Both the position numbers and the translations under genes were made by a program. The notes under the pieces are model-generated. The model saw only the letters and a program-made list of their open reading frames with translations. It did not search any database and had not been told where the DNA came from. From positions 25,831,260-25,895,259 of the forward strand of contig NC_065530.1 of assembly GCF_020184175.1 (NCBI RefSeq): a DNA stretch of 64,000 nucleotides, given 5' to 3'. Source of the stretch: Aphis gossypii (taxonomy: Eukaryota > Arthropoda > Insecta > Hemiptera > Aphididae). Shown piece by piece: positions 23,205 to 37,600 of the stretch (position 1 is the first letter of the stretch; the number at the start of each line of letters is the position of its first letter).

Positions 23205-26105
23205 GTTTGTATAACCATAATTTTTTCAGATACATAATATTTAAATATTTATTTTATAAAATTTTAATTTATGACTTGTAGAAGACAATGTACGAGATTT
23301 GAAAAAGTCTCAGATGTATCCAGGTATTTTAAAAACTAAAACAGGCCTTCAAGATGCCTATTTTGATCCAAAATTTAAGAGGTTGTTTGAAAATGAAAAG
23401 TGGCAACCACAATCAGGAATGTCTAATAATAATAAGTGATTAGTAATTTAACGAATTTGTATTATTTTTTTATACTTTTAAAATAAAATAAAAATTTGAA
23501 CTTGATTAGTAGATTTTCAAATGTTATTACTATCTTCATACCATCTAATTATACAATAAATATTCATACAAATTTCAATGTATATTGCACGCATTAAAAT
23601 ATATTGAGAATACAAAACTTTAACTTTTGTATATTAGCTATATTAACTCTATTAATGCTAGATTATTTTATATAACTTTATAAATATACTGTTTTTATAA
23701 CATATAATAATTTAAAAATAATTATAAATAATAAAACTCACTGGTAAAATCGTATACCTGTTTTGGCTTAGGTAGATATGCAATTGTAATTAATCATCAA
23801 TACATGCATAAATAAACTAAACAATATTTAAAGTTATATTTATTTTTACCTATATTATTAATTCTATTAATTTGTGTATATTTTGTTTTTTTTTTAATAT
23901 TATTACAAGTGGAAAAAAGGAAACAAAAATTAGTACACAGCCCTTTATACCTTCAGGTCCTGCAAAACACCATTCAACTGCTGGTGATTATTTCGGAACA
24001 TTTGGTCCTAAACTCCCAGGTTGTAAATTTATAGCTTGCATATAAAAATGTATTTTTTTTTTTTTAATAGTTTTAATGTTTACTAAGACCAAGTTTATTT
24101 TTGAATTGTCGATTTAGCAATGTCTAATGAAAAAAATCCTTCACCAAAGAAAGAAAAATTGCCACCAAACATGATAACTAAACCAACTAACACAAGAGGA
24201 CCGGGATATGCTGATATTGGATTTAGTCCATTCCCTGAATACAAGTAACTTATGTAAATTTAAAATTTTGGATACACAAGTGTTATATTAATACATATTT
24301 TAATGCTCTCGAATAAAATAACAATTAGTTATTACTGAAATTATATACATAAAACATATGAATTTGAAATTGTAAAAATATGTTAAATAAGTATCTATTT
24401 TTGAATAAAAAGAAAAACTATTTTTTAAAAACTATAAAAAAAAAAAAACAAATTTATAACTTACTAATTTTCATTAACATAAACCCATCTTAACATTTCA
24501 AAATGTAAATAAACTTTTCAAGCACCACCGATAAAACAAAAATAAAGTATATGCAATAGTTTGTCTTCTATAGGTCTAATATCATAGTAGTATTTCTACC
24601 TTATGATTACAACAATATTTGTTAACCCTATTCAGAAGTACATTATTCATTTTGGTTTAATAACTATTAACATAATATATATATAATTTAAAATATGTTT
24701 ATACACAGATATGTAATAATATATTACATAAAATAATATTTTTAATAATTCATATAATAGCAACATAGTAGATTAATAATTATATAGTTCATTAATCTCT
24801 AATGATTTTATGCAGACTATTTTTCACTAAATGTGTGTGATTTTAAAACATAGAATTTATATTGTGCTCATTTACCTAAATTGAAAATAAATCAATTATA
24901 AAAAAAAAATATAATTTTATATTAACTTGTAGGTCAAGTCCATATAACGACGTGAAAGAACATAATAAAAAAGATAAGTTGAACAAAACTTCACCATTTT
25001 TAATGGGTGGTCCAGGACAATTCTTTGAAAAAAATCCTTATTTTAATAATGACCAAAAGCCAACGTACAATATGATTTCAAAAACCAATTTTAAAGGTAC
25101 ACCATTTGTACCATCTTCAACAATAAAAAATGTAAGTATGACTTCATGTATATAATGTTTACGTTATATCGTATATTTATTATAAACTTTATTTGCATTT
25201 TCTTATACATTTTAAACTTCATCGATAAAATTTCTATTTAAAAAAAAATACTTATCTATAAATATTTTATTAGCACATTATATTGTATTTGTATGTATAA
25301 GTTTAATAATTGTCAGCGAAGCAAAATATAAATTGATTTTATAAAATCTATCTCACATTTATATTTTATCTGTTACAATATATTCCTTTTAATTATTACC
25401 TAGTTATTTATTTATTATTGTTATTATTTATATACCTAATTATTTATTTATTATTATTATTATTATTTATATACCTAATATAATATGTATTTATATTGTT
25501 TATAAAGTATACATTTATCGATAATAATTTTTATACTATTAAATTATGTTAAATAACTTGAGAACAAACATAAATTGTTTATGTTTTTCGTAAATATATT
25601 AGAAATTAAACTATTAATTATTATAATTATATATTTTAAATATAATTTGGTATAATTACATACAAAATACATCAACTATTTAGATATCTATGCTAACAGT
25701 AGAAAATACAATTTTGAACAATTTAATTCATTCATTTTCAGATATTTATTGCTTATACTTTTATACTTTTATAAAAAAATTGTTTTATTTACATTTTGTC
25801 TAACTTGAAAACAAATCAAAATTGTTTTAAAAATAATAGTATTAACTCTTTTTTAGTTTGGAAATGGTTTTGAGAAGTGGCCCAGTCATTCCAATGATCG
25901 TTACATCGATCCGTTTAGAATAGGATTTAAGGACAAAAAAGACAAAAAAAATGATAATTCAATTATCACATTCTATCCACAAACTAGAAACAAATCGTTG
26001 TACACTACATCTACTATTCAGCGGAAATTAAAAATTGCAATGAACAATCATAATTGGCGTACATACGATACTATTACATACCCTATAGAAACAATTAAAA
26101 AATAA
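23084..26105 (+). CDS. CFAP96: CFAP96 (C4orf47 / UPF0602 family) cilia- and flagella-associated protein
   Basis: Spliced gene with exons 23084-23204, 23282-23435, 23910-24019, 24118-24244, 24933-25131 and 25857-26105. All introns are GT-AG and the phases join without a break to 319 codons plus a TAA stop, close to the roughly 310 residues of vertebrate homologues. Diagnostic family blocks appear in order: MDRIGLFSEM with GDKY (residues about 18-36), AYFDP (about 63), PFIPSG and GDYFGTFG, GPGYADIG, GGPGQFFEKNPYF and WPSHS...DPF. Family knowledge: CFAP96 is a basal-body/axonemal protein of motile cilia, so in an insect it is expected mainly in sperm tails. The ATG chosen is the first in the exon, with the conserved block soon after. 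A partial dead copy lies 1 kb upstream. Identification is confident; function is by family. Confidence 0.92.
23282..23435 (+). CDS. CFAP96: CFAP96 exon 2
   Basis: Acceptor ACTTGTAG, donor AATAA|GTGATT. Encodes the GLQDAYFDPKFKRLFE block. The donor is weak, and reading through it would give a stop two codons later. Confidence 0.88.
23910..24019 (+). CDS. CFAP96: CFAP96 exon 3
   Basis: Acceptor ATTACAAG, donor CCCAG|GTTGTA. Encodes PFIPSG and GDYFGTFGPKLP, the glycine-rich family core. This exon is one of the two duplicated at 21.8 kb. Confidence 0.9.
24118..24244 (+). CDS. CFAP96: CFAP96 exon 4
   Basis: Acceptor GATTTAG, donor TACAA|GTAACT. Encodes KPTNTRGPGYADIGFSPFPEY, matching the Gly-x-Gly-Tyr block of vertebrate CFAP96. 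Confidence 0.9.
24933..25131 (+). CDS. CFAP96: CFAP96 exon 5
   Basis: Acceptor TTGTAG, donor AAAAT|GTAAGT. Encodes a lysine-rich stretch, then the SPFLMGGPGQFFEKNPYF block and FVPSS. Confidence 0.9.
25398..25477. repeat. short tandem duplication in CFAP96 intron 5
   Basis: Two adjacent copies of a 36-39 bp unit beginning ACCTA(G/A)TTATTTATTT and ending TTATAT. They differ mainly in the number of TTA units. Confidence 0.7.
25857..26105 (+). CDS. CFAP96: CFAP96 exon 6 and stop
   Basis: Acceptor CTTTTTTAG. Encodes WPSHSNDRYIDPFR and a basic C-terminal tail ending TIKK, then TAA. A possible AATAAA polyadenylation signal follows at 26231-26236. Confidence 0.9.
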   Translation, partial: FGNGFEKWPSHSNDRYIDPFRIGFKDKKDKKNDNSIITFYPQTRNKSLYTTSTIQRKLKIAMNNHNWRTYDTITYPIETIKK

Positions 26106-26259
26106 TTAGCAATTTTCAGATAAAATTATAAGTTATTTATTTTAAGCTATAAATCATTTAATACTTGACTGTTTCAACTAGTATGGATATTATTATGGAT
26201 ATTTTAGAGGGTATTAAATCAAGAAAAAATAATAAAATAAATATAAAAGTAAATAAGTT

Positions 26260-26273
26260 GCGCCATCTAGTAG
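26260..26273 (-). promoter_or_regulatory. CTCF-like binding motif
   Basis: The minus strand reads CTACTAGATGGCGC. This matches the CCASYAGRKGGCRS-type CTCF core at 13 of 14 positions. It lies just downstream of CFAP96. A second such motif is at 42267. Binding is inferred from sequence only. Confidence 0.5.
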
Positions 26274-26279
26274 CGAAAT

Positions 26280-28140
26280 TAAAAAGTACGATGTATTTAA
26301 GACTCCACTACGTTTCCACAACAGTTAAATCTTATACATTTTTACTTTATACTAACTAACGCAACCGAAAATGGAAAAATTGTAAAATACTTTGTTCAGG
26401 CAATTTTTTTTTCAATATTAATTAGATTGGAAAATCTTCTATAGAATAAAAATAAATAAACACAAGTTAGAACTGAATAACATTAATAATCTTTTAATTA
26501 TTATTTTATTTATTTGTATAGTTTTTATACGTTTTGAGTTTTATCTAAATGCTTGTACTCATTATAAAAACTCATAGATTCCTACTAAAAATACTTATTT
26601 GGATTTTAATATAATAACGACTTTTAAATTCTTATTTTATATCTTGCATAGTATAATATTCAATATTTGATTTGAACTTTTGATGTACCAATAAATTAAA
26701 TTAATGCAAATAAAGTTATTTAAAATAGGTGTATAATTAAAACTCATTTTTCCATAAGAATTTCACAGTTGTGATGATAAATGATTGTGAATTTCCTATA
26801 TGTCTAGAGAGTACACTTGATTCTCTGTACCCTAGTGTTTAGAAGATAAGAAAATTAATATAATATGAATAATCTTCTAATTAGTTGAAAAAACTGCATT
26901 TCAACGTTTTTAAAAAAATGTTAGTAGGGTATCAGAGATTTTCAATATTTTAGTTAGGTTTTAAAATCTATAAACATCATATTTTGAAGTTTACAAGGTA
27001 CATATATATAAAGGAAATGTATTATATGTTGTTAATATTAATTAGCTATACATTATTGATAAATAATAGAATTTACAGAAAACTTATTAGTTTTTTTCAA
27101 TTTATTATTTACAATTTGAATTGTTAATTATACAATATTGAACATGTTCATATGTGGTACATGGATATTCTCGAGTTTTTTTTTTTACTTATATAAGACA
27201 TCGAATATATGTGGTAACAATCATTTTTTTAACAATATTATATTATTATTGTTTTAAGTGAATAATTTTTTTTTATAAAAATCGTCAAAATCACTAAAAT
27301 ATGAAACTTGTTCAAAGTAAATTAAAACATATTGACTTAAAATATAATAAATAATAACCATTAACCATGTTTAATGTTGATGAAAAATAGTTATTTATAC
27401 CATACCAGTCATACTAGGTATTAATATTTAATATTTATATACTATAGTTATATAATCTATCCATAGAAATAATTTTCTGCAGCGATTAGTTTCAACTTAT
27501 TTTTAAGAAACATCTAAATAATCTGTCTGTCCTATGCAAATAATTTTATCAATTCATAATATTCATTAACTTAATGTACAGTCTTAATGATGAGAAACAC
27601 TGGAAACTTACTTGCATTGGATTTACACAGTAACCAATATTTTATAGGTTTTAAATTCTAAGTTAAGCAATGGATGTATTGTATTGGTACTACAGTGATA
27701 TTTTGTTTGTTGGGTCTGAAAACACGTATATCAGTAAAAACAATTCTTTGATCTTAAACCTCGAGAGTAGGATTTCTGTTAGAAAAAAGTTAATTATTAC
27801 CTGATTATTATTTAGTAATAGAAAATGAAATATTTTTAGAAATATAGAATGATTGTCTGTTAATCAAAATCATTTTTTTATATTATGTAATAGTTTATCA
27901 TTTAATTAAGTCACATCTATTATTACTAGTTATTTATTATTTCAAATTGTGATAAATTATCACAATCACTGTGTCATTTATATTTAAATACAATACCAAA
28001 CATACATTATTTTTATTATTATCAATGTTCAATGTTACGCAAGTATTATTAACTTTTGAGTAACTTTACTAATTACACATTAAATGATTTGTACTTGTAC
28101 AACATGAATTAAATGTAAAAAAAAACGCATAATACATTGT
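26280..28140. other. intergenic, between two convergent genes
   Basis: AT-rich sequence with no supported gene. CFAP96 (+) and the synaptopodin-like gene (-) end toward each other across it. Minus-strand AATAAA signals occur at about 28150. Confidence 0.6.
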
Positions 28141-28508
28141 ATATGTTCTTGATTTTTTATTTTTTATTTTTGATAAAATTACTGTTATTTCGATTTGAAA
28201 TAAACAAAATACTGTCAAACAGTAAAAAATAAATAAATAATTATTACAATTATTACCTATAATATAAAACACAAGTAAATGTGTACAACTTGAAAGCATT
28301 TTAAAATCATGGTAGGTAGTTAGTTTATGTAAAAAAAATCAAATATTTTACGATTCACCAACGATATTTGGAACCTGTCAGTACATCAAATTTGCATACA
28401 AGTAAAATAATTTAGATCACGAGTATATGATATTATATTATCATCATCGCACGTTAATCGGTCCCTTTTAATTAATATAGTTATATATATATATTATTTA
28501 GATTGGCA

Positions 28509-28699
28509 TCAGAAGTCGGTAAAGCTTTTTCTGCGAGTATCTTCACGATTTGGTTGATTATTGAATGTCACTGGTCTATAAAATATTGTATCACCTTGCT
28601 TCCAACCTCTGGGTGCAGTGTTATAGTTACTCAATGATAAATAGTCTTTGTATGACGGTAACTGAACGTTTTTTGGCGGAACCACATATGCAGGATCTG
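28509..28699 (-). CDS. alternative last exon 2, short PRGW tail
   Basis: Acceptor TTTTACAG. Spliced to 31106-30806 it reads in frame as YADPAYVVPPKNVQLPSY, then APRGWKQGDTIFYRPVTF and a TGA stop. The PRGW motif echoes the one in the shared exon. Minus-strand AATAAA signals occur about 350 nt downstream. Confidence 0.82.
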
Positions 28700-31600
28700 C
28701 TGTAAAACGAGAGACAACTACTATAATACTATAATATATAAAATTCACTTCAAAATTTTAAACAAAATATATAGTTTAAATAATAAATGCCACATACATC
28801 GGTAAACAAATAAATTCATTTCTTTAAATTTCAATAAGATTATTTTAATATTTATAACAAAGGACAATTAATTGATATTTTAATTTATAGTTAATGTTAA
28901 TACAGTTTTTTACCAATAAGTTATTGTTTTAGTATTACGTTCTTTTTATTTAATAAATTAATAGACTACAAATTTAAAAAATCACTTGTTTCTTATTATT
29001 TAAATAATATTTACTATTACAATATATTTTTGTTTTTATTTTAACTATGCACATATTACTCAGGATGTACCGTTTTAATTAAAGAATAACTATATGAGTA
29101 GGTAAATTATATGATGCAAAAATTACTATTACAAATACGTGTTTATCTTTAAATTTTTAATTGATCAAATGCTTTTTTTAGTTTTGCATTTATAGTTTTT
29201 AATTTTCCTACAGTTATAAATATTTAATAATTGTTCTTATTTAAATTTAGGTCATGTATACTTGATTAAATTATTATTAGGTATTCAAGGATTCCATTCA
29301 AATCCGAGACGTTATTATATTTTTAGAAGAAATGTGTATAAAATATATTTTATTTTAATTTGGTAAATGGCAAATTTGATCAAACGGTAGTTTCTGTAAA
29401 AGGTGATCATGCGTATAATGTAAAGGACATTTCATTCCGTTGTTAGGTATTTAAATGAAGATTCCAAGAACGTGCAAAATCAAACATTCGAATATTTATC
29501 TTGCCTGCTGTTTTACGTGGTGCATTATAAATACTATTATTGTACTCTTGATGACGTTCATCCCGTGTGCTCTGTTTTTGGGCAAATAACATACTAGACT
29601 CAAGACTATCCGGAGTGGCTAATTGCCTAATAGTCTGAAATTTCATATCACTCCTTACTTCAAATGGTAATGAAACATCATCGGTATCACCGTATTCAGA
29701 CCTATCAGTGATCCCTGATTTATCTGCACACTCCGATCGATCACCATACTCAGACTTATCATTGGTTTCAGACTGATCCGCATAATCAAATCTATTGTCA
29801 TATTCAGACTTATCGTTATTTCCTGTTTTGTCAGGAAAATCAAGCGTGTTTCCATAATGAGGCGTATCATTGACGCCAGATGTATCTACATAATATTCAG
29901 ACTTGTCAAAGTGTTCGGGTTTAATTTCATCATGCCGTTCTTCATTACTTCCATACACGAAACTTCTCGTTTCAACTGCCGTGTTGGCTGTATAAAATCC
30001 ATTTTCTTCATCAATTTTAGATGATTCATGTCCGTTTGCTAAATTACCATCAATTGATGCTGGTTTTGGATCATCATGCAAATGTTTTATCTCTTCGCTT
30101 AACGGTATTTTTTCTTCAAGTTGCAAATACCGCATAACAGGTCTATTGTTATGTTCAAAGGTATCTATAAGTGTTTTAACAGGTAGAGATCTTTCTTGTA
30201 TTACAGTGTTTGTTATTTTTTCCTGTTTAGTTCCGATGAAACTACTCGGTGACTTAAGTGAACATCTACTTTCAGCACGGTGTGGATCAGTGTAAGCATT
30301 TATATGAGGCATATATTCTTCATACGTCTTATGTGCTTTGGGAACAAACACTTGGTAATTATTACATTTCGGTTTTTCTTTTATTTGTAATTCTATTTTT
30401 TGCTTTTCATTTTCACATTGCGCAATTGGTTGTATCTCATTCGTTTTTTCTTCCGTAACACTTTCTGATTTATGAATTCCATTCATTTGTTCTAAGCCTG
30501 GAGTTGATCTTGGTGTAAATTCAACTTTATGAAATTTTGGTTCTTCATAGTAACCATGATAAGTCGCTGGGGGTTTCGGTACTGGAGTCAAAGTAAGTGA
30601 ATTATCTTTGTCGATTGTAAAAGTTGTGTAAGACAAATTTTCAGATGTTTTAGGAGTAAGACCAGTTGAGCAGATTGAAGCTTTATTCAATAAACTAACA
30701 GGAGAATTTGGGGTACCACGAAAAATCTGATCCAATTTAACTGAGCCTATATAAGCAGCAAAAAATTAACTCATAAATTATCAATTTATTAGATTGTATA
30801 CATACCATAAGTTGGAGGCTGTTGTCTATTACATTGCGTATTCCAACCTCTGGGTATTTTAGGCATGTATATATCTTGATAACTTTTTGGTGTTACAGTT
30901 CTCGTTGGCGTTGAACATACAGTTGCTCTTGATGTTCTTCCACCTTCTTTAAGTGCTTCTAAAGCACTTGAAGTTGGAGCGACAATATATCCTCTTGGTG
31001 GAAAATTTGGAGCCATTTCTTGAAAGGCCGACTCGACAGATCCTGTTTCTAAAGCTGCCTCCCATGGAGATTTAATCATTCTTAAACGAGGTTGAGTGAA
31101 CCTTTGCTGAAAGTTTATAAATTCAAATATTCGTATTAATTAAATATACATTTTAATAAAATACAATATAAAAATACTCATGTAAAAGAAGAATTTACAC
31201 ATAGTGAATAATAAAACTTACTTGGATTTCATTCATTTTTTGAATATTTTCTGCTCTCAAGATACCTTGTTGATTATTTGTGTTGTTATTACTACCATGT
31301 TTTATATTTGCTGGTTCAGAAAGACTAGGTGAAATAGATTTAACATTATGCTCATCTACTATCCAATTTTCAGACCTTTTACGTCTTTTTGCGAATAATG
31401 CAGCCCCTTTAAAGTTAATTGAACAATAAATTTAAAATATTAAATAATAGTTAAAATTAATGTAACCTTTTCCTTTTGTGGCATTTAAATCTCTGACTAA
31501 ATCAAAGCATACTTCTGGACTAAGACAAGGCTCAATATTTTCTCCAAGTTTGCGTAATGTTTGTAAATCTTGTATTTGACCTCGAGGATCCATAACTAAC

Positions 31601-34600
31601 TTCAAGATCTGTTTTGATTCTGAATTCTGAAACAAAAAAGTATTTCTGTTGTTGGTTGTTATAATTATTGCAGTAAAATTGTAGATTACTTGTTCAGTAG
31701 ATTCATAATTTTGTTGATGCATCCCAAGTGGAAAATTTGATGGCATAGGACCTTTACCTTCTCCTTTAAATTATTAAACGGTGCAAATAAACAGTTATTT
31801 TATCAAAAAAAAATTTCAAATTATAGTGTTAAATATAATATATATTTTATCACCTTCATGAACCCATTTAACAGATCTCTTTTTGCGGTTGACATACATG
31901 GATTGTCCTTTACTCTGTTGGTTACTTATATCACTTAGGGAGCTTGATATACGACGAGCCAACTCAAATTGTTGTTCCACTGTTGGGTGATCTGGGCCAT
32001 AAAAACTGCTACTAGCATACATTTTTCCTGAGATCAAACATCGTATTAAACACATAGATAAATTAATATTTGTCAAAAAAATTACTATTTTTAGATGGAG
32101 ACACTTCCCCAGAATCTGTTGCTGGCTTAAAAATTTTATCCAAATCAATCTGTTTATGGCTTAATCCGTCATCAGCATTAATTGTTATGCCATTAGACTC
32201 CTAGAAAATGATAAATAATAATATTATAATAACGTAACAGTTGATAAATTTGAATATTATAATATAGACCAATTTATAAACTATAGATGAATTAATATAT
32301 AGTTGTATATTGTTAATTTTTTCGATATTTGATCGTAATATTATTTCGATGTTTTATGTTTTCCAAAAAATATATTTTTAAAATGTATTGTGTAATAGAT
32401 ACTGCGATACCATGATACTTTAATTATAATTGGGTAATTACAAAACAATTTAAAACAATTATATGCTTGAGTAAAAAAAGATATATATATTGAAATAATG
32501 CTTCATTATTACCAGTAAGACTTAGATTCATGCAACAGATCACTAACGATAAGATTTGATGAAAAATAAATCAACTGTGTGACGACAATGGCAAAGTTCC
32601 AAGAACGTGATTATATATAGCACTCTAAAATGCATTATTGGGGCATACTAGTCGGCCAAATTGGACAAGGAGCAACTACTAACAAATAGCAGTTGTCAGA
32701 TTAAACTATTATAAAAGTATAGACCATTTAGATAAATAAAAAAGTTTTAAAAAGAAGAATAAGAAAAAGATAATTTATATAATAAGAAATTTAAAAAAAT
32801 TTTAAAAATCTATAAAATAATGTTAATACTCTTGTCTTTTATAATATATTTGAAACCAATTTATGTAACCAAACATAATACTAGTGTATAGACTTTCTTG
32901 GCAATATACCATGACCCATTAGCCCAAACCTAAGGGCCGGACCAGTTAAAAGAGTAAAAAAAAAAACATATGTTACATTCCTTATTATCGATGATAATTA
33001 TTAATTAATCGTATGTATCAAAGTACTGATGTAATTAACTGCAATGCTATTCTAAATTAAAAGTATGTAAATGTATGTAGCTTCAGTAGCATAGAATTTA
33101 TTATAGTATATCATACAACCTAATAACAAAAATACGGTTTATCCTTTTTTAAATCGTTTTTTTTTTAACTCATAGTATTACTAATACCTTTCATTCGTTT
33201 AGCAATAGTCTAATTTTTTTATCTATAAATATCTATGATAAATCATGATTGTAATAGATTATTATTAACATTTTATCATAAAATTCAATATTAAATCAAT
33301 TTAACTGGTTTCTATTCATCCTAAATTTGCTTTTAGTTTTTAGTCACGTGTTTAAGATCTGCAAATTTAAAATTACGTTTAAATGAATTGAGTAATTTAA
33401 AACATCTTTTATTTAAATTCGAAATTTAAGTAAATGCTATAATACAATAAGATTTAATAAGTTAATAATACACTAACGTAATTTTAAATTTAATTTAGTA
33501 TAGTATAAAACAATATTTGTAAGATAGTAAATATTTGCGAAAAATACAACTTTTAATCACCTAGGAACCCGTATAACATAACTTAATATAATATCATAAG
33601 GGTAAACCTATATCCAGTTTTACTCTTTCTAGTGAAAGAACATAGCCCGATTTAAATCAGTTCTTCTATGCACTCCTACGCGACAATCTAGAATAGGGTA
33701 ATAAGCTTCATTAATAGAATATCACTTGGGGATACGCTGAATAGTTATGCTGTATTCTTTTACTAAACCTAGTACAAAATAATAATACTAATACATTCAA
33801 GCAAAACAAATAGAAAAAATATAATTAAAATAAGTATTAAGTTATAATCATAATATCAATTTAATGATATACTACTATTAATAATAAATATTAGTACTCA
33901 ACATTAATATTGGTTTTATATCTCATGTTTATCAAAATATTTATAAAAACGTTAATTTGGCAAAGTAACATCATTACAGTTTATAATAGTATATTATGTT
34001 AAAATCTTAAAGAAAAATTGGATTCCACGTCTACGTTCTTAAAGTTAAAAATTAATAATTTTTAAAAATGTATTATTATTGTTTTTTTTATTTATTATTC
34101 TTTATATTTTTTTTTGTTATTTATACTTTTTTGATTTATTTTCTTGCTGTCATATTCACTTATAATTGTATGCATTTAATAGAATAAATTAATATTTTTG
34201 TTGATTTTTTTATCAGGAAGATAATGTAGTATGTTTATGAGATATTACAATTAAAACGTTTTTTTCTTTCAATTAAACAGACTGTTTTTAGAATGTATTA
34301 AATATTAAGAATTGTTTTAATTCATCACATGAGAAAAATATCATTAAAATAATAATAAATAGTTTTGCTATGCTTACTCGTTTTGCATCTGGTAAACTAT
34401 TTAGTATTTAATCATAAATGTATTTTTAAATGTAAATATTATGTATTTTGACGCTACATAAAAATAGTTTACTTTATTTTGATACAATATAGAAAGCAGA
34501 CATAACTACACAAGAGGGCTTATACGATATATTGTTTTCAATTAATGTGTATAATAATACTATGATTATTTTTATTAATAATAAAATACTGATAGTATCC

Positions 34601-37600
34601 ATATTCAAGGAAAAAATAACTAAACCGAAATAAATCATATATATTTAGTATAATGCACACTCTAGAATGGATAATAAACCAATTATGTGGTAATCCAATT
34701 AGTTTATTAAAAGTATTGTAAGGACAGAATTTTTTTTTTTGTTTTTTATTATTATAATTTCAATTAAAATAACACGTCTTTAATTCTATAATAAATGAGT
34801 AAATTAAATTATATTCCAGTTTAGCTCAATGAATAGGTACTACAAAATAATTTTAAGTTGTTTTTTATAACATTTATATTCTTGACAACAACAAAATAAA
34901 ACCCAAGCTAAAATATTCAAACACACGGATACTTGATGGCCAATGAAAAACCTTTGACATATCTAACCTGCGTAGTTCAACTCATAACAAACATAGAAAT
35001 GTCACTGATGTGGAAGAAAATTTGACAATATACCCAATAAACTGAGTACGATTCTGAAGAACAAATTTAACTGACATAAAATACATAATACATTTTTTTT
35101 GAAACATTATGTAGACAACTTAACCATTACCTATTAATATAGTGTATTGGTCAATAAAAAAAGCAAACATTTATATTTTATACGTATTATATTTAATTAC
35201 AAAACTAATATCAATACTAAAATATAGTAATTTTATTAATTCTTATTGTTGAATCTTAAAAAACAAAAACGGTATAAATAATTTGATTAAAAATGCACAA
35301 ATATTTAAATTAATATATATTTTTAATCTAATTAATAGTTTTGGCATTTTAGACAATTTTTGAATAAAATAAATAATTAATAAATTGTATTTATTTATAA
35401 CGAATCATATTTTTATTTTATTTTTAGTTTATTAATTAAATTCATTTTTTATAATTTCGTGTAACTTTGTAATTTACTTAACCTTTGTCATAAAACGTAA
35501 TTTAGTGCTTTTATAAACATAAATAATATTTTTGATTAGCATACTTATTGAATTGCATTTAAAATATCACACTGCTTATGATTTTTTAAAGATATTCGTA
35601 CTTATGTTGCAATAATATATTGCACAAAAAATATCCGAATAGGTGAGTAGGTACTTACTATGGATTAATATTAAATATTAATTCTATTAAATTTATAACG
35701 ATATTTTCATTCCAAATCAACAGCAATATTTAAGCATTTTGAATTCACAAATAAATATTTAACATCACATAATTTCAATATAATCCACCCCATTCCACCC
35801 CCCACAAAACAAAAAAAAAATGACTAAAACAAATACTTATTTATTGTAACTTGTAAATGTTGGAAATGATAGACATTCTCAGACCACTAGCTTGTTTTCA
35901 TTCCTGAGGGAAATTGTTGGACTGTCGACTCAATGTTGTGGTTTTATAATTAAGTTTTCAGGAATTGTACTTTGTTTAAATTAAATGTATCATTTGATAT
36001 TAAATTAATTTATTAAAAAGTGATTTATCAAATTAATCATAAAAATAAATGTAAAATGTATTGAATATTTATTTATATAAAAAAAAAAATATGCATTTTA
36101 TTATATTATACAGAGATACAGTTACGTTAAGGGAAAGTAACTAAATTAAAATTGTAATTCGCTTTTTGGTCATTTAATAAATTAGAAATAATATCACAAC
36201 TATTCAGTTAACATAAATTACAATTTACATATTATTACTGGGTTATACTTTATATTTTATAGAATATAAAAATGAATAACGAACCTTAACTATGTTGATC
36301 CCTATATAATACAAATTATAAAATAATAAATTAATGAAGTATATTAAACTGCATTTCCCACAATTAACTTAAAGTTACTTAGTAACTTTTGAATAGTTTA
36401 GTTTTCCATTAATAGATCTCTTGTTAAGAAAAATTATATATTTAAACAAAATGTATTATAACCATGTGAAAATAATCATATTACATACAGTATTAAAATT
36501 AAAAATCTTAACTATTTCCATTGGGGTTAATGTCAAGTGTCAACACATCTGAATCTCTTGGCTACTAACGGACGCTATTATCTCGTTTGTACCTGTTTGT
36601 GTTTGACATCATGTCCATCGTCTGTGACAACAATCTTCGGTAATTTTTTTCTATCTAAACTTCCATACCAACCGACGTTAACCGATTTCCAGGACTTCAT
36701 ATTGTGGATAATATTCGCACACGACTCGCCGAAACCAACTGGATTGCCTAAAAGGGTGTACAATAGTTTCGAATTGCCAATACCCCCTCCAGCGCTGTTA
36801 TCGTTTTGAATTTAGACTGGCACAATTTTTTTTTTACATTAACACATTAAAAACTGCAGTGATACAGTGTTATTAAACAAGTTAGTCTGTCGGACACAAC
36901 CGATAGCAGTATGAAAACAGCTATCGGGCATTGGTCCAGTTTGTGTGGGTGGTGACTGGTGAGCTGGCTTGCTATCTGGCTAGAATACAACTTCAAAAAG
37001 AAAACAAGGGTCATTTAAACTGCTAATTTTGCGATAACTTACACGCGACGCAACTATAATGATGGTACAGCAGGGTAAACGCTCTTGTGTGAACTATATA
37101 CATATTTATTTATGTTGAATACGCCATGATTGTTAAGCATCGGCTGCATTTGTTAAATTAAAAATATTCATTTTTAATAAAAGGTAAAATTATTCGAAAA
37201 AGGTTATAAAATCCAGGGTGGTACACTTCAGGCATAAATAATAATTTATAAAATAAATTATATATTTGACACAACCCAAAAACTATATAAAACTTATGTT
37301 TGGAATATATTTCTATTTGAATTATTGCATGATTACAATTTATTCATATAAATATGTAATACTTTCTTAAATATTTAAATAAAGGTATATATATATACAT
37401 AATGGAATATAGTATATTAAAAATAGTATACTAACTAAATGTAAAAGACAATTTAAAAGCATAATATTATAAATAAATAATAAGGTTGTTCATAATATTA
37501 TAGGTACTCTTCTGCTTAATAATATTGTATAACCTTTTTTTAGGTTTTGAGTGAATACAAATTGTAAGAGTAATTAAATGTAGAGTCTTTGGCTGAATTG

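Noticed and set aside
28069..28299. Minus-strand 76-codon frame downstream of the synaptopodin-like gene
   Set aside because: Low-complexity AT-driven frame in the probable 3' UTR, without splice support.
29655..29870. Second minus-strand frame across the acidic repeat region
   Set aside because: A frame shadow produced by the repeated codons of the real frame.
30258..30458. Plus-strand open frame inside the long last exon
   Set aside because: It is a shadow antisense to the well-supported minus-strand coding exon.
32520..32660. A fourth alternative first exon just upstream of the shared exon (TATATATA, ATGAATCTAAGT, donor CTTACTG|GTAATA)
   Set aside because: It ends in phase 1 while the next exon needs phase 0, and would run straight into a stop. 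It could only be noncoding.
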